A stretch of 64,000 nt of DNA from Luscinia megarhynchos (Eukaryota; Chordata; Aves; Passeriformes; Turdidae), in the NCBI GenBank assembly GCA_034336665.1, contig CM067572.1, positions 365,786-429,785 of the forward strand. Direction: 5' to 3'. Below the pieces are notes generated by a model. It searched no databases, had not been told where the DNA came from, and saw only the letters and a program-made list of their open reading frames with translations. Below are positions 44,025 to 57,389 of the stretch, piece after piece. A program made the position numbers and the translations under genes. Within the stretch, counting starts at the first letter, position 1. Every line of letters starts with the position of its first letter.

Positions 44025-44335
44025 ATGGGAACCCTGCATGGGATCTCTGTATGGGAACCCTGTATGGGATCTCTGCATGGGAACCCTGCATAGGATCTCT
44101 GTATGGGAATCCTGTATGGAAACCCTGAATGGGAACCCTGCATGGGAACCTCTCATGGGAACCCTGTATGGGAACCCCTGTATGGGAACCTCTCATGGGA
44201 ACCTCTCATGGGAACCCTGCATGGAAATCCTGTATGGGAACCCTCTATGGGATCTCTGTATGGGAACCCTGTATGGATCCCCACATGGGAACTCTGTATG
44301 GGAATCCTGTATGGGAACCCTGCATGGGAAGCTGT
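44025..44335. repeat. Minisatellite, about 14-bp unit (ATGGGAACCCTGT)
   Basis: About 22 copies of GTATGGGAACCCTGCATGGGA-type steps with variants GGATCTCT and GGAACCTCTC. Confidence 0.94.
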
Positions 44336-44371
44336 TGTATCATGCACAGGAACCCCTGATGGGAACCCTGT

Positions 44372-46135
44372 ATAGAAACTGTGGAGAGTTAGGGGAAGCC
44401 CTGCACAGGAGCCCTTCCTCACTCACGTGTTCCTTGTCCATATTTTAAGAGCAGGGTTTTCATCTCAGGATGCGCTGTCTGTCACTAAGCTGCAGCTCTC
44501 ACTTCTGAGAGGCAGAGCACTAAATCCCAGGAGACACAAAGCTCTCCCTGCGGAAGGTGGCTGGGGAACACGTGGAATGCTTTACTGTGATGTGGCTGGG
44601 ATTTCCCGAGAGCACAGAGCTTGTACAGACCCGTGCTGAGCTCGCTGCTTTGCTGGCAGTTCTGGCCCTTGTCTGACTCCAGGACATTGCTTTAGCTGGA
44701 ATTCATTACTGGGGAGAGTGAAGGGAGCTTTTTGTTAAATGAAACCGTATTTTGGCAAGAAAGTGTGACTGAGCGTGAGCTGGGGAGTGCTGGGGAGAGC
44801 AAAGCTGAGTGCAGGAAGTGTTGTGAGCTGGAGCTGCACAGCAAATTGTATCAAAGCTGGAGCACAATTCCTGCTCTTTGCATTCAGCTCCGTGTACCTC
44901 TCTGTGGAATAGCCTGGCTTTGGTTATTCGGGGGGAAGGCAGAGCTGCCCCAGAGCTGCTCTGGGGTTTGTGTGCACTCCCCCCTGCCAGAGCCTGCACG
45001 GGGATCCTGCTCTGCTTTGCTCTTGCTTTGCTGCTCCCCTGTTCACTCTTCAAATGAGGGTTTGCTTTTTCTGCTTCCTCGGTGAAAGTCTAGCTCCAGG
45101 GAATGGAGTCACAGAAACCAAGTGATGAATGGGAGGAATGATTCTTTTCCTCTCAGGAGATGGAAACAGCCTCGCTGTCAGGCAGGGACTGTGGGCAGCC
45201 TGCTCATAGTGGGAGTTAATGAGTGCTGGTGCCCCGGCACAGCAGCAGAGCCCAGCTCAGTCCAGGTGCAGCTCATGCCCATCAGGGGCTGCTGAGTGAG
45301 GCTCTGGCTCTTCAGGTGAGCTTCAGCTTCCTCCAAGAGAATCGTGGTGGGGCTGATCCAAGGCCTGGGATGCTGACAGAGACAGGATGATCTCTCTATT
45401 TACAGGAGTCAATGGAAGTTATATTAAGGAGGCAGGACACAGCTTTGGAGGGCACCACCCTGATGTGTTCCATGAAAAAGGGTTTTTATGCGATTCTGAT
45501 CTTAATTAGGTACCTGAATTATGTATCTGGGTTTTGTTTGATGATGTCTGTTTTTTAATTTGTTCTTCCACTGCAGACATTGCCTGCTCCCCCCCTCATC
45601 CCACTGTCCCCTTGTGACACAGCCCCAGCTGTTCCCAGGCCAGCCCTGCAGGTGCCTCTGTTCCTGCAGCACAGCATTCCCCCTCTGCCTCAGTTTATCC
45701 CTCCTCATGCTCCCTCTCCTCTCTACATTGTGCCAGTTCTCCTTAAAGGCCCTTTGCAAAGTGTTTTCATGTTGTTCTTTTCCTTCACAGCTTCTTGCTG
45801 GCCAAATTCCTTCACTGCCTCGGTGGGATGCTGGATGCCTTGGAAAGGATGACATGACCTCCAAGTGCCTTGCTGGGAATTTTCAAAACACCCTTAGGTA
45901 CAGCTCTCCTGTGGTCAAGGCACAGTCAGACATCCCAGCTCCACTGCAATGAGCTGGACAAGCTCCCAGGGAAGCAGCAGCTGGCTCTGGAAGCACGGGC
46001 AGCCCTGGGAGCCGCTGGTGTATCTGTGCAAACACTGGTTTTGGGGGCAGGCAGAGCTGTCTGCCTGGTGCTGGGCACGGGGCAGGGCGTGCTGCACTCC
46101 AGGAAAGCAAGCAGCACTTCAGAGGAGTGTGAGCT
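44372..46135. other. Unique DNA, no gene recognised
   Basis: About 1.8 kb with no array. A 120-codon minus ORF at 45,502-45,864 has no family I recognise, no conserved motif and no splice context; I leave it uncalled. Confidence 0.4.
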
Positions 46136-46149
46136 GTAGAGGGGACGGG

Positions 46150-46285
46150 GCCATGGCTGCCCTGCTGTCCCCCCTGTCCCTGGTGTCTCTGCTGTCTCCT
46201 TTGTCCCTGGTGCCCCTGCTGTCCCCCCTGTCCCCTGCTGTCCCCCCTGTCCCTGCTGTCCCCCCTGTCCCCTCTGTCCCAGCAG
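46150..46285. repeat. Short pyrimidine-rich repeat CCTGCTGTCCCC
   Basis: About ten copies of a 12-18-bp unit such as CCCCTGTCCCTGCTGTC. Confidence 0.88.
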
Positions 46286-46628
46286 TGCCTGCAGCTGCTC
46301 CTGGGTGGGATGGCTGTGGCTGATGCCACACCAGGTGTGCAGGGCACCCCCGGGGCTGCAGCAGAGGTGTGCTGGGCTCTGTAAATCAGTGTAAGTGTGG
46401 GCAGCCCCAGGCAGCCCCTGCTGGGGCATCCCAGGGCCTGCTGGGCTGGGAGGGTCTGCCCTCCTTGTCTGGGGAGCTGTGCCAGCTGTGCCTGTGCCAG
46501 GGCAGCTGCCAGAGGAGGGGCTGTGCCACTCCAGGGCAGTGCTCAGCACCCTGCACCCCTGGATCTGCTCTGCTCATCCCTGGGGCAGGGCTCAGGTGAG
46601 CTCTGACCCGCAGTGACAGCTCCTCCAG

Positions 46629-46809
46629 GGCTCCCAGGGACTCCCAGAGCTCTCATTCCTGCCAGGGGGACAGCCCTGCACAGCCCTGCAGCATCATCTC
46701 AAACAGCAGCTGGGCTCTCCAGGCTCCCAGGGACTCCCAGAGCTCTCATTCCTGCCAGGGGAACAGCCCTGCACAGCCCTGCAGCATCATCTCAAACAGC
46801 AGCTGGGCT
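46629..46809. repeat. Tandem duplication, 93-bp period, two copies
   Basis: GGCTCCCAGGGACTCCCAGA to ACAGCAGCTGGGCT at 46,629-46,716 recurs at 46,722-46,809 with about one mismatch. A recent event. Confidence 0.93.
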
Positions 46810-46814
46810 GCTGC

Positions 46815-49200
46815 TCACGGCTTGAATTGCAACAGCAGCACTGAACCAGATTTGGAGGTCTCTGTCCTGCTCTCTGGGGTTATTTTGGGAGGGTGATCAA
46901 TCAGGCACATCCCTGTTCCTCCATGGCCACTGCACATCCTGGATTTGCTTGCACAGGATAAGGCAGCAGGCTAACAAATCTACAGCCCACAGGCTAATGT
47001 AGTAATAGTTAAAGGAAAGTGTTCTGCAGTTCATTAACAAGAACCTGAGCACTTCCCAGCCAGCTGAAAGCAAACCAAAAGCTGAACTTTGCTGCACAGT
47101 TTTTGCTTTGTCCTGGAATAACAATTTGTCATCTGCTCAAGATGCACACTGGTCTTTAATTCAGCTTTTAAATTATTGATAAAGCAAACAGAAACCCCCA
47201 ACAAAAAATCCCAACCAGCCCCACCCTCACCCAAAGAAGGCAGCAGATGCCTCTGGGTAAGGAGATGAGGGATGGCTGCTTATTCCCAAGGTGCAGATCA
47301 GAGTGTGTTTCTGAATTATTTTTTATTTCCAGTGACAATAAACAATTCAAAGCAGGGTTCAGGTGTCAGCTGCAGCCTTTCCCCTGCTGCCCTGCCCATC
47401 AGGCTGGTGCTGCTCTCAGCTTGGCAGCAGTTCTGCTCAGCCAGGGAGCTGCATCATTCATTTTCAGGTGCAGAAGGGTGAGGCACAGGTGCTGCCAGGC
47501 ACAAACCCCTGGTTTAAGTATTTAATACTTAAATACCCCCTGGCTCTATTTAAGGCAGGCACAGCTCAGCCTGTTCTCTGCTGTGACTGAGTCCCTGATT
47601 TGAGGCTTGGGACTGAGAACCAGCAACAGCAGGGTGTGAGCGGCCTCAGGAATGTGGGAACTCCTGTGTGAGTGCTCAAGAGTGAAGGTGAAGACCAGAA
47701 AAGGAGAGCTGTGGGCTGTGGGGAGGAGGGGAGCACAGGTGCTGCAGGTGAGGGATGCTGAGCACTGCCCTGGGGCAGCACAGGGAGCAGGAGGGTGTTT
47801 TACCAGCCAGTGCCATTTGCTGCTGAGCTGCCCCACAGCACTGACTGCACTCTCCTGAATCTGACTGGCATTGGAAGAGTTTCCTGCTGTAGCTGTTTAC
47901 AAAAGGCAGTGTGTGCTCTGGGCTGGGAGTGCTGAGGGAAGCAGTGCTGGCTCTGAGGAGAGCTGGCACTGGCCAGCTGAGGAGGGCACAGGGCTGGGAC
48001 ATTTAAAAACCTTTGGCTCTCAATTATGGAATAGCTTTCTCTCAGGAGTAGCACATAAGACTTGTTTGGGGGGAGAAGGCATGAGAAAGTGTGATATGGA
48101 TGGAAAAGGGAAAACTGGAGAGCTCAAGCTTGTCATTCTCTCCTTTTTCTCCATTTGTATGTTCAGCAGAGTAATTCTCCACCACTTTCAAGTAGTTGAG
48201 AATATCTAATTAAAAATCCTTTTAAAATTGTAATTCTCCTAATTGAAACAGTGAGGCCATAGCTGGATCATGATCTCCCACTGTCTCTTCTGCTACTTTT
48301 CTCTTGACAGTATTTTCCTGCGGTGGCTCACAGGGGCTGCAGTGTGGCTGCCCTGGTGGTGGCTGTGTCCCATGGCAAGTGGACACTCCTGAGCTGCTCT
48401 GCTTTGAGCTGTGCATGTGGGGAGGTTCAGCTTTTGAACCACTAAGGCTGGGCTGTAACTCATTGGACTTAATGAGTTTATTTGTGTTATGGTTTAAAGT
48501 GGGTCACCACAGGCAGAATCAAGATGTAGTCGAAAAACCACTTCACAAACATCTCCAGATGAGTTTCTGAAGTCTGTGCTGGCTGATTATCTCCAGCCCT
48601 GAGTGATGCTGTGCAGTTTCTTGCTCTGCCCTGCAGACTGCTTGTCCAGCTTGTGTTTGACCTCGTGCCTGTGCAGGGAAGTATTTGAGCTGCTACACAG
48701 GGTGATGTGGGCTGGCATTGTTACAATGGGTGCTGTTGAGTGTGGTGCTGGAGTGTCTGGAGGCTGCTGGAGCAGCAGGTCACGGTGACAGTGACAGTCT
48801 GAGGCCTCATGTCCCAGCAGGAGTGACCTGGGCAGGCTGAGGGGATGGACAGGAGCTGCAGGGACACCTGGGCACTCCCAAAAACCAGCAAAGGGCTGCC
48901 TAAGGGCCTGTGCTGCTGGCTGCAACAAGGGGTAATTCTGAATTAATTGTGTCACTAAACACGTTTCTGGAACGTTCTGAGCTTTATCTTGGTGTGGTAG
49001 CTCTAAGCCAGGGTGTGCTGGTAATGGCACAGATCCTGGGCCCAGGGGTTCCTACAAACTCATTGTCATCAGTGGAGTGAATTCCCCTCCAGCTCCAGGA
49101 AATCAGACTCCAATCTGGCACACCAAAGAAGTTTATAAACTTACATTTGAAAGAGCATTTATTTACCTGGGGATGCCTTTTGGTGTTTGCCATTGCACTC
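46815..49200. other. Unique DNA, no gene recognised
   Basis: Moderate-GC DNA with no array and no convincing exon on either strand. Confidence 0.4.
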
Positions 49201-49204
49201 CAGG

Positions 49205-49520
49205 TGTGGAGCAGGGCCCTGCCCAGCCCTGGGCTGGCAGGTTTAACCCTGGGCTGGGGCCTGGCTCTGTGTCTGGAGTTTTTGGGATCACCCAGGGGAT
49301 GGGGCAGGAGGTGCCATCCTCTGCTCAGCCCTGGGCTGGCAGGTTTAACCCTGGGCTGGCAGGATTTAACCCTGCCCTGGGGCCTGGCTCTGTGTCTGGG
49401 TGTTTTTGGGATCAGGAGGTGCCATCCTCTGCCCAGATTTAACCCTGGGCTGGGGCCTGGCTCTGTGTCTGGAGTTTTTGGGATCAGGGGATGGGGCAGG
49501 AGGTGCCATCCTCTGACCCC
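49205..49520. repeat. Long-unit tandem repeat, about 100-130 bp, 3 copies
   Basis: Shared blocks CAGCCCTGGGCTGGCAGGTT, TGGGGCCTGGCTCTGTGTCT and GGTGCCATCCTCTG recur with deletions between copies. Confidence 0.88.
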
Positions 49521-50714
49521 GAGCTGGGGCATGGGCTGGCACCCCTCAGCAGGGCTGTATGGAGCAGAACCTTTCTGCTGGGGGCAGGTGAGGCAGTGAG
49601 GGGCTGGTGGGGTCCCAGCACAGCCCCCTGGGGCTGCTCTCGTGCCATTTCTTTTGGAAAGCCTCTCAGACCTCGCTGTGCTGCTTGGTGTCCTTCCCAT
49701 TCCTGGGCAGAGCAGACTCTGCAGGGCTGAATGCTGCCCACTATTCCCAAACACCCTTTTCTTCCATGAAAGCCTCCCGTGGAATATCCAGCTGCTGTGC
49801 TGGAAGCCAGGAAATCTGATCCTTTCCTACATCTCAAAGCACAGCAAACCCCCATTTATGTTATTCCCCCTGCATCTTACTCCAGCTCCTTGCCTGCCTG
49901 TTGCTGCTGGCACAGCTCTGAGTGCAAATTCCGTGGTTGGGGAGCACAGAGCTCCTCACCTGGCAGGAGAGGCTGAGGGTCCCCTGGGACACGGGGCAAG
50001 CAGGGATCCTCTGTCAGGGGCTTGGGATTTGGGATCCCTTCATCCAGCCCAGCAAGGTCTGGTTCTATTTATCCTGTGAGGGATGTGGGACAGAGAGCAC
50101 TTGGAAGCAGCTCGACAGCCACTAAAATAAATGTTCTTTTCTGTTTATCCCTTGGCTTGCATCTGGAAGTTAAATGTGCTGCATTAGGGATCCCAAACTT
50201 TGACTGTCTTAGTCTTTAATTGAACACAGGTCAGACCCAAAAGCATGACTGACTCCTTGCTGCACTAGGAAAAACCCCAGATTCCAGAGAGGCTGTGGGT
50301 ACAACACTGCTGTGAAAAACCCTTTGCTTTCATCAGGACATGGCTCTAGATTTGAGTGGTTGAATCCAGCAACAGGAAATAATCAGACCAACAAAGACTT
50401 TAATGCTGGTCTTGGGTAAAATACAGCAAGTTCTGAATGTAGGCTGAGTTCTCCTTAAAGCTGGCAAGTCTCTGCTGAAAACTGGTAAATTTTCCACAGC
50501 AGTCAGCTGAATGCTGTGTTTTTTACATAAAGTTGTTGAATCAAGCTGAGAGGAATGTGTCCTTAATTCTTTCAGCAATTCTTGAGCCCCACGTTCAGCA
50601 GCTCTGCTCACAAACCCCAGCGATGTTCTTCTTTCTCCAACGTTTGCCTCCATTTCCTGTTCTCCAGTTTTCTGAGCTGCAGAGAAAATGGCATTTTGTC
50701 TCGGGGAGTCCTGG

Positions 50715-50875
50715 CCGTGCGTGCAGAGGGGCTGCGGGAGGCCGAGCCCGGCGGGGCTGGGACCGGGCTGGGGCTGCGGGGAGGCCGAGCCCGGCGGGGC
50801 TGGGACCGGGCTGGGGCTCCGGGCAGGCTGAGCCCGGCGGGGCTGGGACCGGGCGGGGGCTCCGCCGTGCCCGGG
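50715..50875. repeat. G-rich minisatellite, 42-bp unit, 3.5 copies
   Basis: The unit contains GGGAGGCCGAGCCCGGCGGG then GCTGGGACCGGGCTGGGGCT. CpG- and G-run-rich; G4-capable on the plus strand. Confidence 0.93.
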
Positions 50876-51995
50876 GCTGCCCCGGTCCCGAACCGGCTGA
50901 GCTGCCCCTGCCAGCCCCGGCCAGCGGGGGCTTGTGCAATTAAACGCTTTTTAAACCTCTGCCAGCATGCTGATGGAGCCTTGTTTATGTGCAAAGCACT
51001 TGGAGAACAGCTCTAAACACCGGGTTCATTTGCAGTAAATGTTGTGCTCAGTCACAGGAGGTTTCCATCTGGATTTGCAGGAGCTCTGCTCGCTTTTTGC
51101 CTTGCTCACAGCAGAGCACAGGCACTGGTTGCTGCTGGAAGGGTCAGTGGGTGGCTCTGCAGCAGCTTCCTCCCCCTCCTCCTCTGCCAGTGCTGTGCCC
51201 ATGAGCAGCGCAGGCAGGGATGGAGCATTGCATGGCAGCAGCCCCAAGGCAGTTCTGACCTTTCCTCTTCTCCAGGCACAGCCTGTGCCCCCCAGAGCAG
51301 CTGGGAAGGGAGCAAAACTGCTGGGTTTCCAGCCTTTGACTAAATGGAAAAGGACTTTCAGAATTCCTTTTTCACTGTAAGAATGAAAAAGGACAGCTTG
51401 GCTTCTCTTTCCTTTTCTAGGAGACTCAGCTCATTTCTGAGTCCTTCCTGGAAAAACATTTTCTGATGTTGAAATTAGCCCAGGCCAGAGTCGCTGCCTG
51501 GGAGTACTTAGCTGTAAATTCACATGCTCCTGGCCTCTGTTTGCTTTATCTCCTGTGAGTTTAGCAGAGAGCTTTGGCTTTGTTCTGGTTTTGCTGATGA
51601 TGTGAGGTCCAAAGTGACTTCCCCAGAAGGGAGTTACAGCCAGAGATTAACATTGTGTGTGTTGGGCAGACCTGGCAGCTCCTGGCCATGTGATGGAAAT
51701 AACATTTTATTCCAGTGTAATCCTGGTGTCAGCCCCAGGGCAGCACCCAGAATCTGTGAGGTTCCCCCTGGGAGCTGCAGTTCCTGCAGCCTGGGTCCCA
51801 GGGGGGTCAGGGGGAGCCCCCAGCCCTGGAGGGTCCGTGCTGCTGGCTCAGGCAGCCCTGGGGGACAGGGGCTCCCTGTGGCTGTGTGTGCTGCTGGGGC
51901 TGGCTGTCTGCACATCCCACCTGGCCAGGGGCTCCACTGGGCTCCTGCTGCTGCCTCCCAGCCAGGGAAATGGGAGTGGAGCCCTGGGAAAGGGA

Positions 51996-53215
51996 GATCC
52001 ACGGCTGCCAGGTTCAGGCTGTGCCAGGCTCAGGCTGTGCCAGGCTCAGGCTCAGGCTCTGGGCTCAGGCTCAGGCTCTGGGCTCAGACTGTGCCAGGCT
52101 CAGGCTCTGGGCTCAGGCTGTGCCAGGCTCTGGCTGCTCCCAGGCTCAGGCTCTGGGCTCAGGCTCAGGCTCTGGGCTCAGACTGTGCCAGGCTCAGGCT
52201 CTAGGCTCAGGCTCAGGCTCAGGCTCTGGGCTCAGGCTGTGCCAGGCTCAGGCTCAGGCTCTGGGCTCAGACTGTGCCAGGCTCAGGCTCAGGCTCAGGC
52301 TCTGGGCTCAGACTGTGCCAGGCTCAGGCTCTAGGCTCAGGCTCAGGCTCAGGCTCTGGGCTCAGGCTGTGCCAGGCTCAGGCTCAGGCTCTGGGCTCAG
52401 ACTGTGCCAGGCTCAGGCTCAGGCTCTGGGCTCAGGCTCAGGCTCTGGGCTCAGACTGTGCCAGGCTCAGGCTCTAGGCTCAGGCTCAGGCTCTGGGCTC
52501 AGGCTCAGGCTCTGGGCTCAGACTGTGCCAGGCTCAGGCTCTGGGCTCAGACTGTGCCAGGCTCAGGCTCTGGGCTCAGACTGTGCCAGGCTCAGGCTCT
52601 GGGCTCAGGCTCAGGCTCTGGGCTCAGACTGTGCCAGGCTCAGGCTCTGGGCTCAGGCTCAGGCTCTGGGCTCAGACTGTGCCAGGCTCAGGCTCTGGGC
52701 TCAGGCTCAGGCTCTGGGCTCAGACTGTGCCAGGCTCAGGCTCTGGGCTCAGGCTCAGGCTCTGGGCTCAGACTGTGCCAGGCTCAGGCTCTGGGCTCAG
52801 ACTGTGCCAGGCTCAGGCTCTGGGCTCAGGCTCAGGCTCTGGGCTCAGACTGTGCCAGGCTCAGGCTCTGGGCTCAGACTGTGCCAGGCTCAGGCTCTGG
52901 GCTCAGGCTCAGGCTCTGGGCTCAGGCTGTGCCAGGCTCAGGCTCTGGGCTCAGGCTCAGGCTCTGGGCTCAGGCTTAGGCTCTGGGGCTCAGACTGTGC
53001 CAGGCTCAGGCTCTGGGCTCAGGCTGTGCCAGGCTCAGGCTCAGGCTGTGCCAGGCTCAGGCTGTGCCAGGCTCAGGCTCTGGGCTCAGACTGTGCCAGG
53101 CTCAGGCTCTGGGCTCAGGCTGTGCCAGGCTCAGGCTCTGGGCTCAGGCTCAGGCTGTGCCAGGCTCAGGCTCTGGGCTCAAGCTGCTCCCAGGCTCAGG
53201 CTGCTCCCAGGCAGG
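51996..53215. repeat. 1.2-kb minisatellite of nested CAGGCT units
   Basis: Hexamer AGGCTC and 13-bp CTCTGGGCTCAGG modules combine into 31- and 44-bp higher units with GACTGTGCCAGG. Copy 52,200-52,330 is repeated at 52,330-52,450. All three plus frames remain open for long stretches (up to 470 codons), purely through composition. Confidence 0.96.
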
Positions 53216-53219
53216 TTCC

Positions 53220-54570
53220 AGGGTCTGCTCCTCACTCTGCTCCCTCCATCCACCCCTGCTGCTACAAGGACAAGGGACATCTGGCAGAGGCCACGTAGCC
53301 CTGAGTGCAGATGCTTTGCAGGGCTGTGCACACACACACAGCTTGAGTTTTCTCTGCTGTTGGGACATCTGACCCTCTCCCCTGTGCTGAGCCCTGCTCT
53401 ACCTGATTCCTGTGGGAAGGTGTCCTGCTGGCTTTTCCCTTCCCCTGGCAATACTGGTTCCAGCTAAACCCAGCTGGCAGTGCCACGGGGCTCGCTGCTC
53501 CTGCTGGCAGTTCTCCCCTGTGACCACGTGTAGAAAATACCTGCTTGGGTGTGTAGGAGCTGGATTTAATTTCTGGGTCATGGTGAGCAGGGATGAGGGG
53601 CCAAATTCTGATCCAGTGATGACATGGGTAAACTCCCACTGATTTCCAAAGCCTGAATTGGCTGAGGAGGGCTGGGTTCTGCAAATCCAAGTGCCTCTGA
53701 CAAACACATTTGGCTCACTTTCTGCCAGCACTCCATTATTTTTTCCCCAGCTCAGATGTTTATGTGAGTGCTCGCTGGCTGGAGAGGCTGGATGTGTCAG
53801 GATGTATTTGAGGGTATAAATGGAAACCAAACACATCCAGCAAATGCCATCAGCACTGCTCAGCTGGAGGAGCCTCCCAGAGCTCTGTGCCCTGTCCCCC
53901 AGCTCTGCTCCCCTGGCTGGGAGGGTGCAGGTTTCTGCAGAGCTCCCACAGCTGCCCCCTCCCAGGTCTGCACATGGCTCAGCCCCAGGGAGCCTGAAAC
54001 AGAACCAGGCTGTTCTGATGGCCCCAAAATTTCTGGGGGCAGCAGCTCTCAGAGACAAACCCCTCCCATGTCGTTTGCAGAAGTGATTTTTGGAAGCAGG
54101 AGAAGCACTGATATTAGTGGCACATGTCTGTAATAGGCAGTGCTAAACAAATTTGGGGCCAGAACCTTTCCTGCAGTGCAGTACTGAGCAGAGTGATTTG
54201 TTTATCCTGATATTGAGATAACTGCTGTGGTTTAAACCCCAGCCAAAACCAGCACAGCAGTGTGAGTGTGTGCAACAGTTCTTACTGTTCTATTCCTTGT
54301 ATTAAAAAGACAATTAAATTTGTCTATATGGCTGTGAGAGCAGCAGTCACCTCAGGGAAATGTGCTTTCAGCATCAGGAGTGGGTGGGAAAACCTAAAAC
54401 CAAGCAAAACCACCTTCCCTGGACCAGGGTGCTCAGAATGTGCCAGGTTCTGACCTCGTGTGTGGCTGAAAATGGGACACACAGCTGAGAGGGGCTTGCA
54501 GCAAAACTTCACCAAAGTCTCTTCCTCTGACTGTGTGGTCAGCAGCTCTGGTGCTGCACAGAGGGGATTT
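53220..54570. other. Unique DNA with one possible LTR scrap
   Basis: No gene recognised. GTGGTTTAAACCCCAGCC near 54,228 resembles the start of a common bird ERV LTR, but the rest does not follow. Confidence 0.3.
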
Positions 54571-54574
54571 TACC

Positions 54575-54980
54575 TCCATTGAGAGGGGAGGTTTTATCTG
54601 CATTGAGAGGGGATGTTTCCTTTATTGCACAGAGGGCATGTTTTCCCTCTATTGCATGGAGAGGATGTTTGATTTTCATTGCAGAGGGAATGTTTTCCCT
54701 CCATTGCAGAGGGGATGTTTTATTTTCATTGAGAGGGGATTTTTCCCTCCATTGCATGGAGAGGATGTTTTCCCTCCATTGTAGAGGGGATGTTTTCCCT
54801 CCATTGCTGAGGGAATGTTTTATCTTCATTGAGAGGGGATTTTTCCCTCCATTGCATGGAGAGGATATTTTATTTTCATTGCTGAGGGAATGTTTTCCCT
54901 CCATTGCTGAGGGAATGTTTTCCCTTTATTGCACAGAGGGAATGTTTTCCCTCCATTGCAGAGGGGATGTTGAGCCCTCA
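54575..54980. repeat. Tandem repeat, about 25-bp unit (GAGGGGATGTTTTCCCTCCATTG)
   Basis: About 16 copies made of GAGGGGATGTTTT plus CCCTCCATTGCA or TATTTTCATTG. Halves reshuffle between copies. Confidence 0.94.
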
Positions 54981-55589
54981 TTTCCTTTCTGGCCTGGCTT
55001 GTTTGGGATGTGGAAGATTTTCCCTGTCCTTCTGGATGCACACACTGTTCTTTGCTATTTTTCTGTTCACCAGTGTTATGAGCTGTAATTTTGTGTTAAA
55101 ACCAGAGCAGTGCATGGGAGCAGCAGCCAGCAGGGAGTCCAGGAATGCTGGATGGAACACAGTTGTCAAACCATTGCACTGGGCACTTGACTCGTTGATG
55201 ATCCTTCCTCTCTGCCCCCTGGGATGTCAAATGCCATCCTGGCTTTTCTTTGCAGTTTCCTCGGAGTTTTTCTGCTGCAGCTCCTTGCTGTGGTCACTGC
55301 CAGGTGTGCAGCATGCTGGGGATGCCAGTGAGCACCAGGTGCCCTTTGCACGGGCATCTCCTGGGCCTGTCCTTTTCCTTCCTGAGCTGCTGGAAGGAGG
55401 ATGGATGTTGTTGCCTTTTCAGGTTCTGTTTAAATTGTTCCTAGGTGTTGCTAGGAGGCTGTGATACATTTCCAGGTGTAGTATTTGAAATGCTTGTATT
55501 TCAAGACCAGGACATTGAGAGCCTGAGCAACATGTCCAACTCATGGGCTCACTCCCTGCCCCAGCCCCTGCCAGGTCAGCTCCCTCCTG

Positions 55590-56125
55590 GACTCTGGGAT
55601 GGGGAATTCAGCCCCCCGGCTGCTCCGGGACTCTGGGATGGGGAATTCAGCCACCCCTCGCTGCTCCTGGACACTGGGATGGGGAATTCAGCCACCCCTG
55701 GCTGCTCCTGGACCCTGGGATGGGGAATTCAGCCCCCCTGGCTGCTCCTGGACTCTGGGATAGGGAATTCCAGCCCCCTGGCTGCTCCTGGGCTCTGGGA
55801 TGGGGAATTCAGCCCCCCCTGGCTGCTCCTGGACCCTGGGATGGGGAATTCAGCCCCCCCTGGCTGCTCCTGGACTCTGGGATGGGGAATTCAGCCCCCC
55901 CTGGCTGCTCCTGGACCTGGGATGGGGAATTCAGCCCCCTGGCTGCTCCTGGACCCTGGGATGGGGAATTCAGCCCCCCTGGCTGCTCCTGGACTCTGGG
56001 ATGGGGGAATTCAGCCTCCCCTGGCTGCTCCTGGACCCTGGGATGGGGAATTCAGCCCCCCCTGGCTGCTCCTGGACCCTGGGATCGGGGAATTCAGCCA
56101 CCCCCTGGCTGCTCCTGGAGTGTCA
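55590..56125. repeat. Minisatellite, about 40-bp unit, 13 copies, one GAATTC each
   Basis: The unit reads CTCTGGGATGGGGAATTCAG, then CCCCCCTGGCTGCTCCTGGA. Copy length varies by C-run slippage. Confidence 0.96.
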
Positions 56126-57385
56126 GCTCTGCCTGTGAACACCTCTGGGAGAAACTGGCTCTGGGAGCTAAGGCCAGAATTTGTTTCTAGCCAGAAAGAA
56201 TGCAGTCCATGGAAAAACCATAAACGATTTCTGGTTGTGGCAGGATTACAGCGGGGCTGACAGTGAAAGTTCCTGCTTGGAGCAGGATTACAGCAGGAAT
56301 GAAATTTCTCAGGAACTCAGAGTTTCCACTCAAATACAGACATTGATAATTTTATATTTGCCTCTTTGTGGCTTGGAGTCAACCTCCTCCTGAAGTTGAT
56401 TTTTCTGTTTTGTAGAAGCTAAATCTTCTGCAATGCATTTTATAATTTTAAAATAATCTTTTTTGTTGCAAAAATTGTGTTTTATTAGAGCTAGCAAAGC
56501 TGCAGGCAAAGGTACCTTTATTCTGGAATTTGGAGTGTTACCTGTGTCACTCAGGACTGCTCCACGTTTAAATTCAGTCCTGCTGGAGACAAGCTCTGCC
56601 AAAGGCTGGAGCTGTGGCACCGTCCCTGTGACATTTCCCCTGGGACACCTGCATGCCATGGCTCTGCCAGGGCCACCAGGCTGGGATGGGCTGGGGCAAG
56701 AAACACCAGCTGCTGGTTGCTGGGCCTGTTTGAAAAGCAGGGGCTGTGGGTTTGAAATCCACATTCTGAGGCTGTTTCTGAAGTTTTGATCAACCCTTTT
56801 GGCCAGTCCTTGGTGAAATCCCAGCAGAAATCTCACCCTGTTAATATTCTAATTAAGTCCTGCTGATATTCTGATTGTTCTCCTCGGCTCTGTTGGTTAT
56901 GGGCAGAGGCTGTGGATTCTCTTGCAGCTTTTCAGTGGTTTTACACATCAGAAAATGATGGGATGCTCTTTCCATGGGGCTTCTGTAAGTGATGGGGCCA
57001 CAAGGGGAGGATTGCCAGGGGTCTCAGGCACAGCCAGGTTTGCCTTTGTCCCTGTGCAGAGCCAGGAGTCCCTTTCCCCCCTCCCTTCACCTTCCCACAG
57101 GCAGAGCAGGGCCTTGGAGCTGATTTCATACTTGGAGAAGTGGTTTGAGAGCTATTTGCTTAGCTTGCACTATTATTATTAAAGACAGAAATGTTTGTTT
57201 AAAGGTTTTAGTGAGTTATAATTGTAGATGGTTTTCACTTCAAATCACCCAGTGGGAGCACTGGACTTACTCTGCAAAATGGGGAAACCTGAGCTGGAGC
57301 CTCAGGGTCTTGGTTGTTTCATTGCAAACCCACTGCAGTGCTTTAGAACCACTGGGGCTGGAAAATAACTCTGAGGTCATAAAGT
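56126..57385. other. Unique DNA, no gene recognised
   Basis: No exon, RNA gene or array seen. Confidence 0.4.
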
Positions 57386-57389
57386 GCAG

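Noticed and set aside
45502..45864. 120-codon charged minus ORF
   Set aside because: No recognised family, no conserved motif, no splice or promoter context; could be chance.
51886..53298. 470-codon plus-strand ORF (QALGSDCARLRLWAQ repeats)
   Set aside because: Frame runs through a minisatellite with no initiation context, domain or splice signal.
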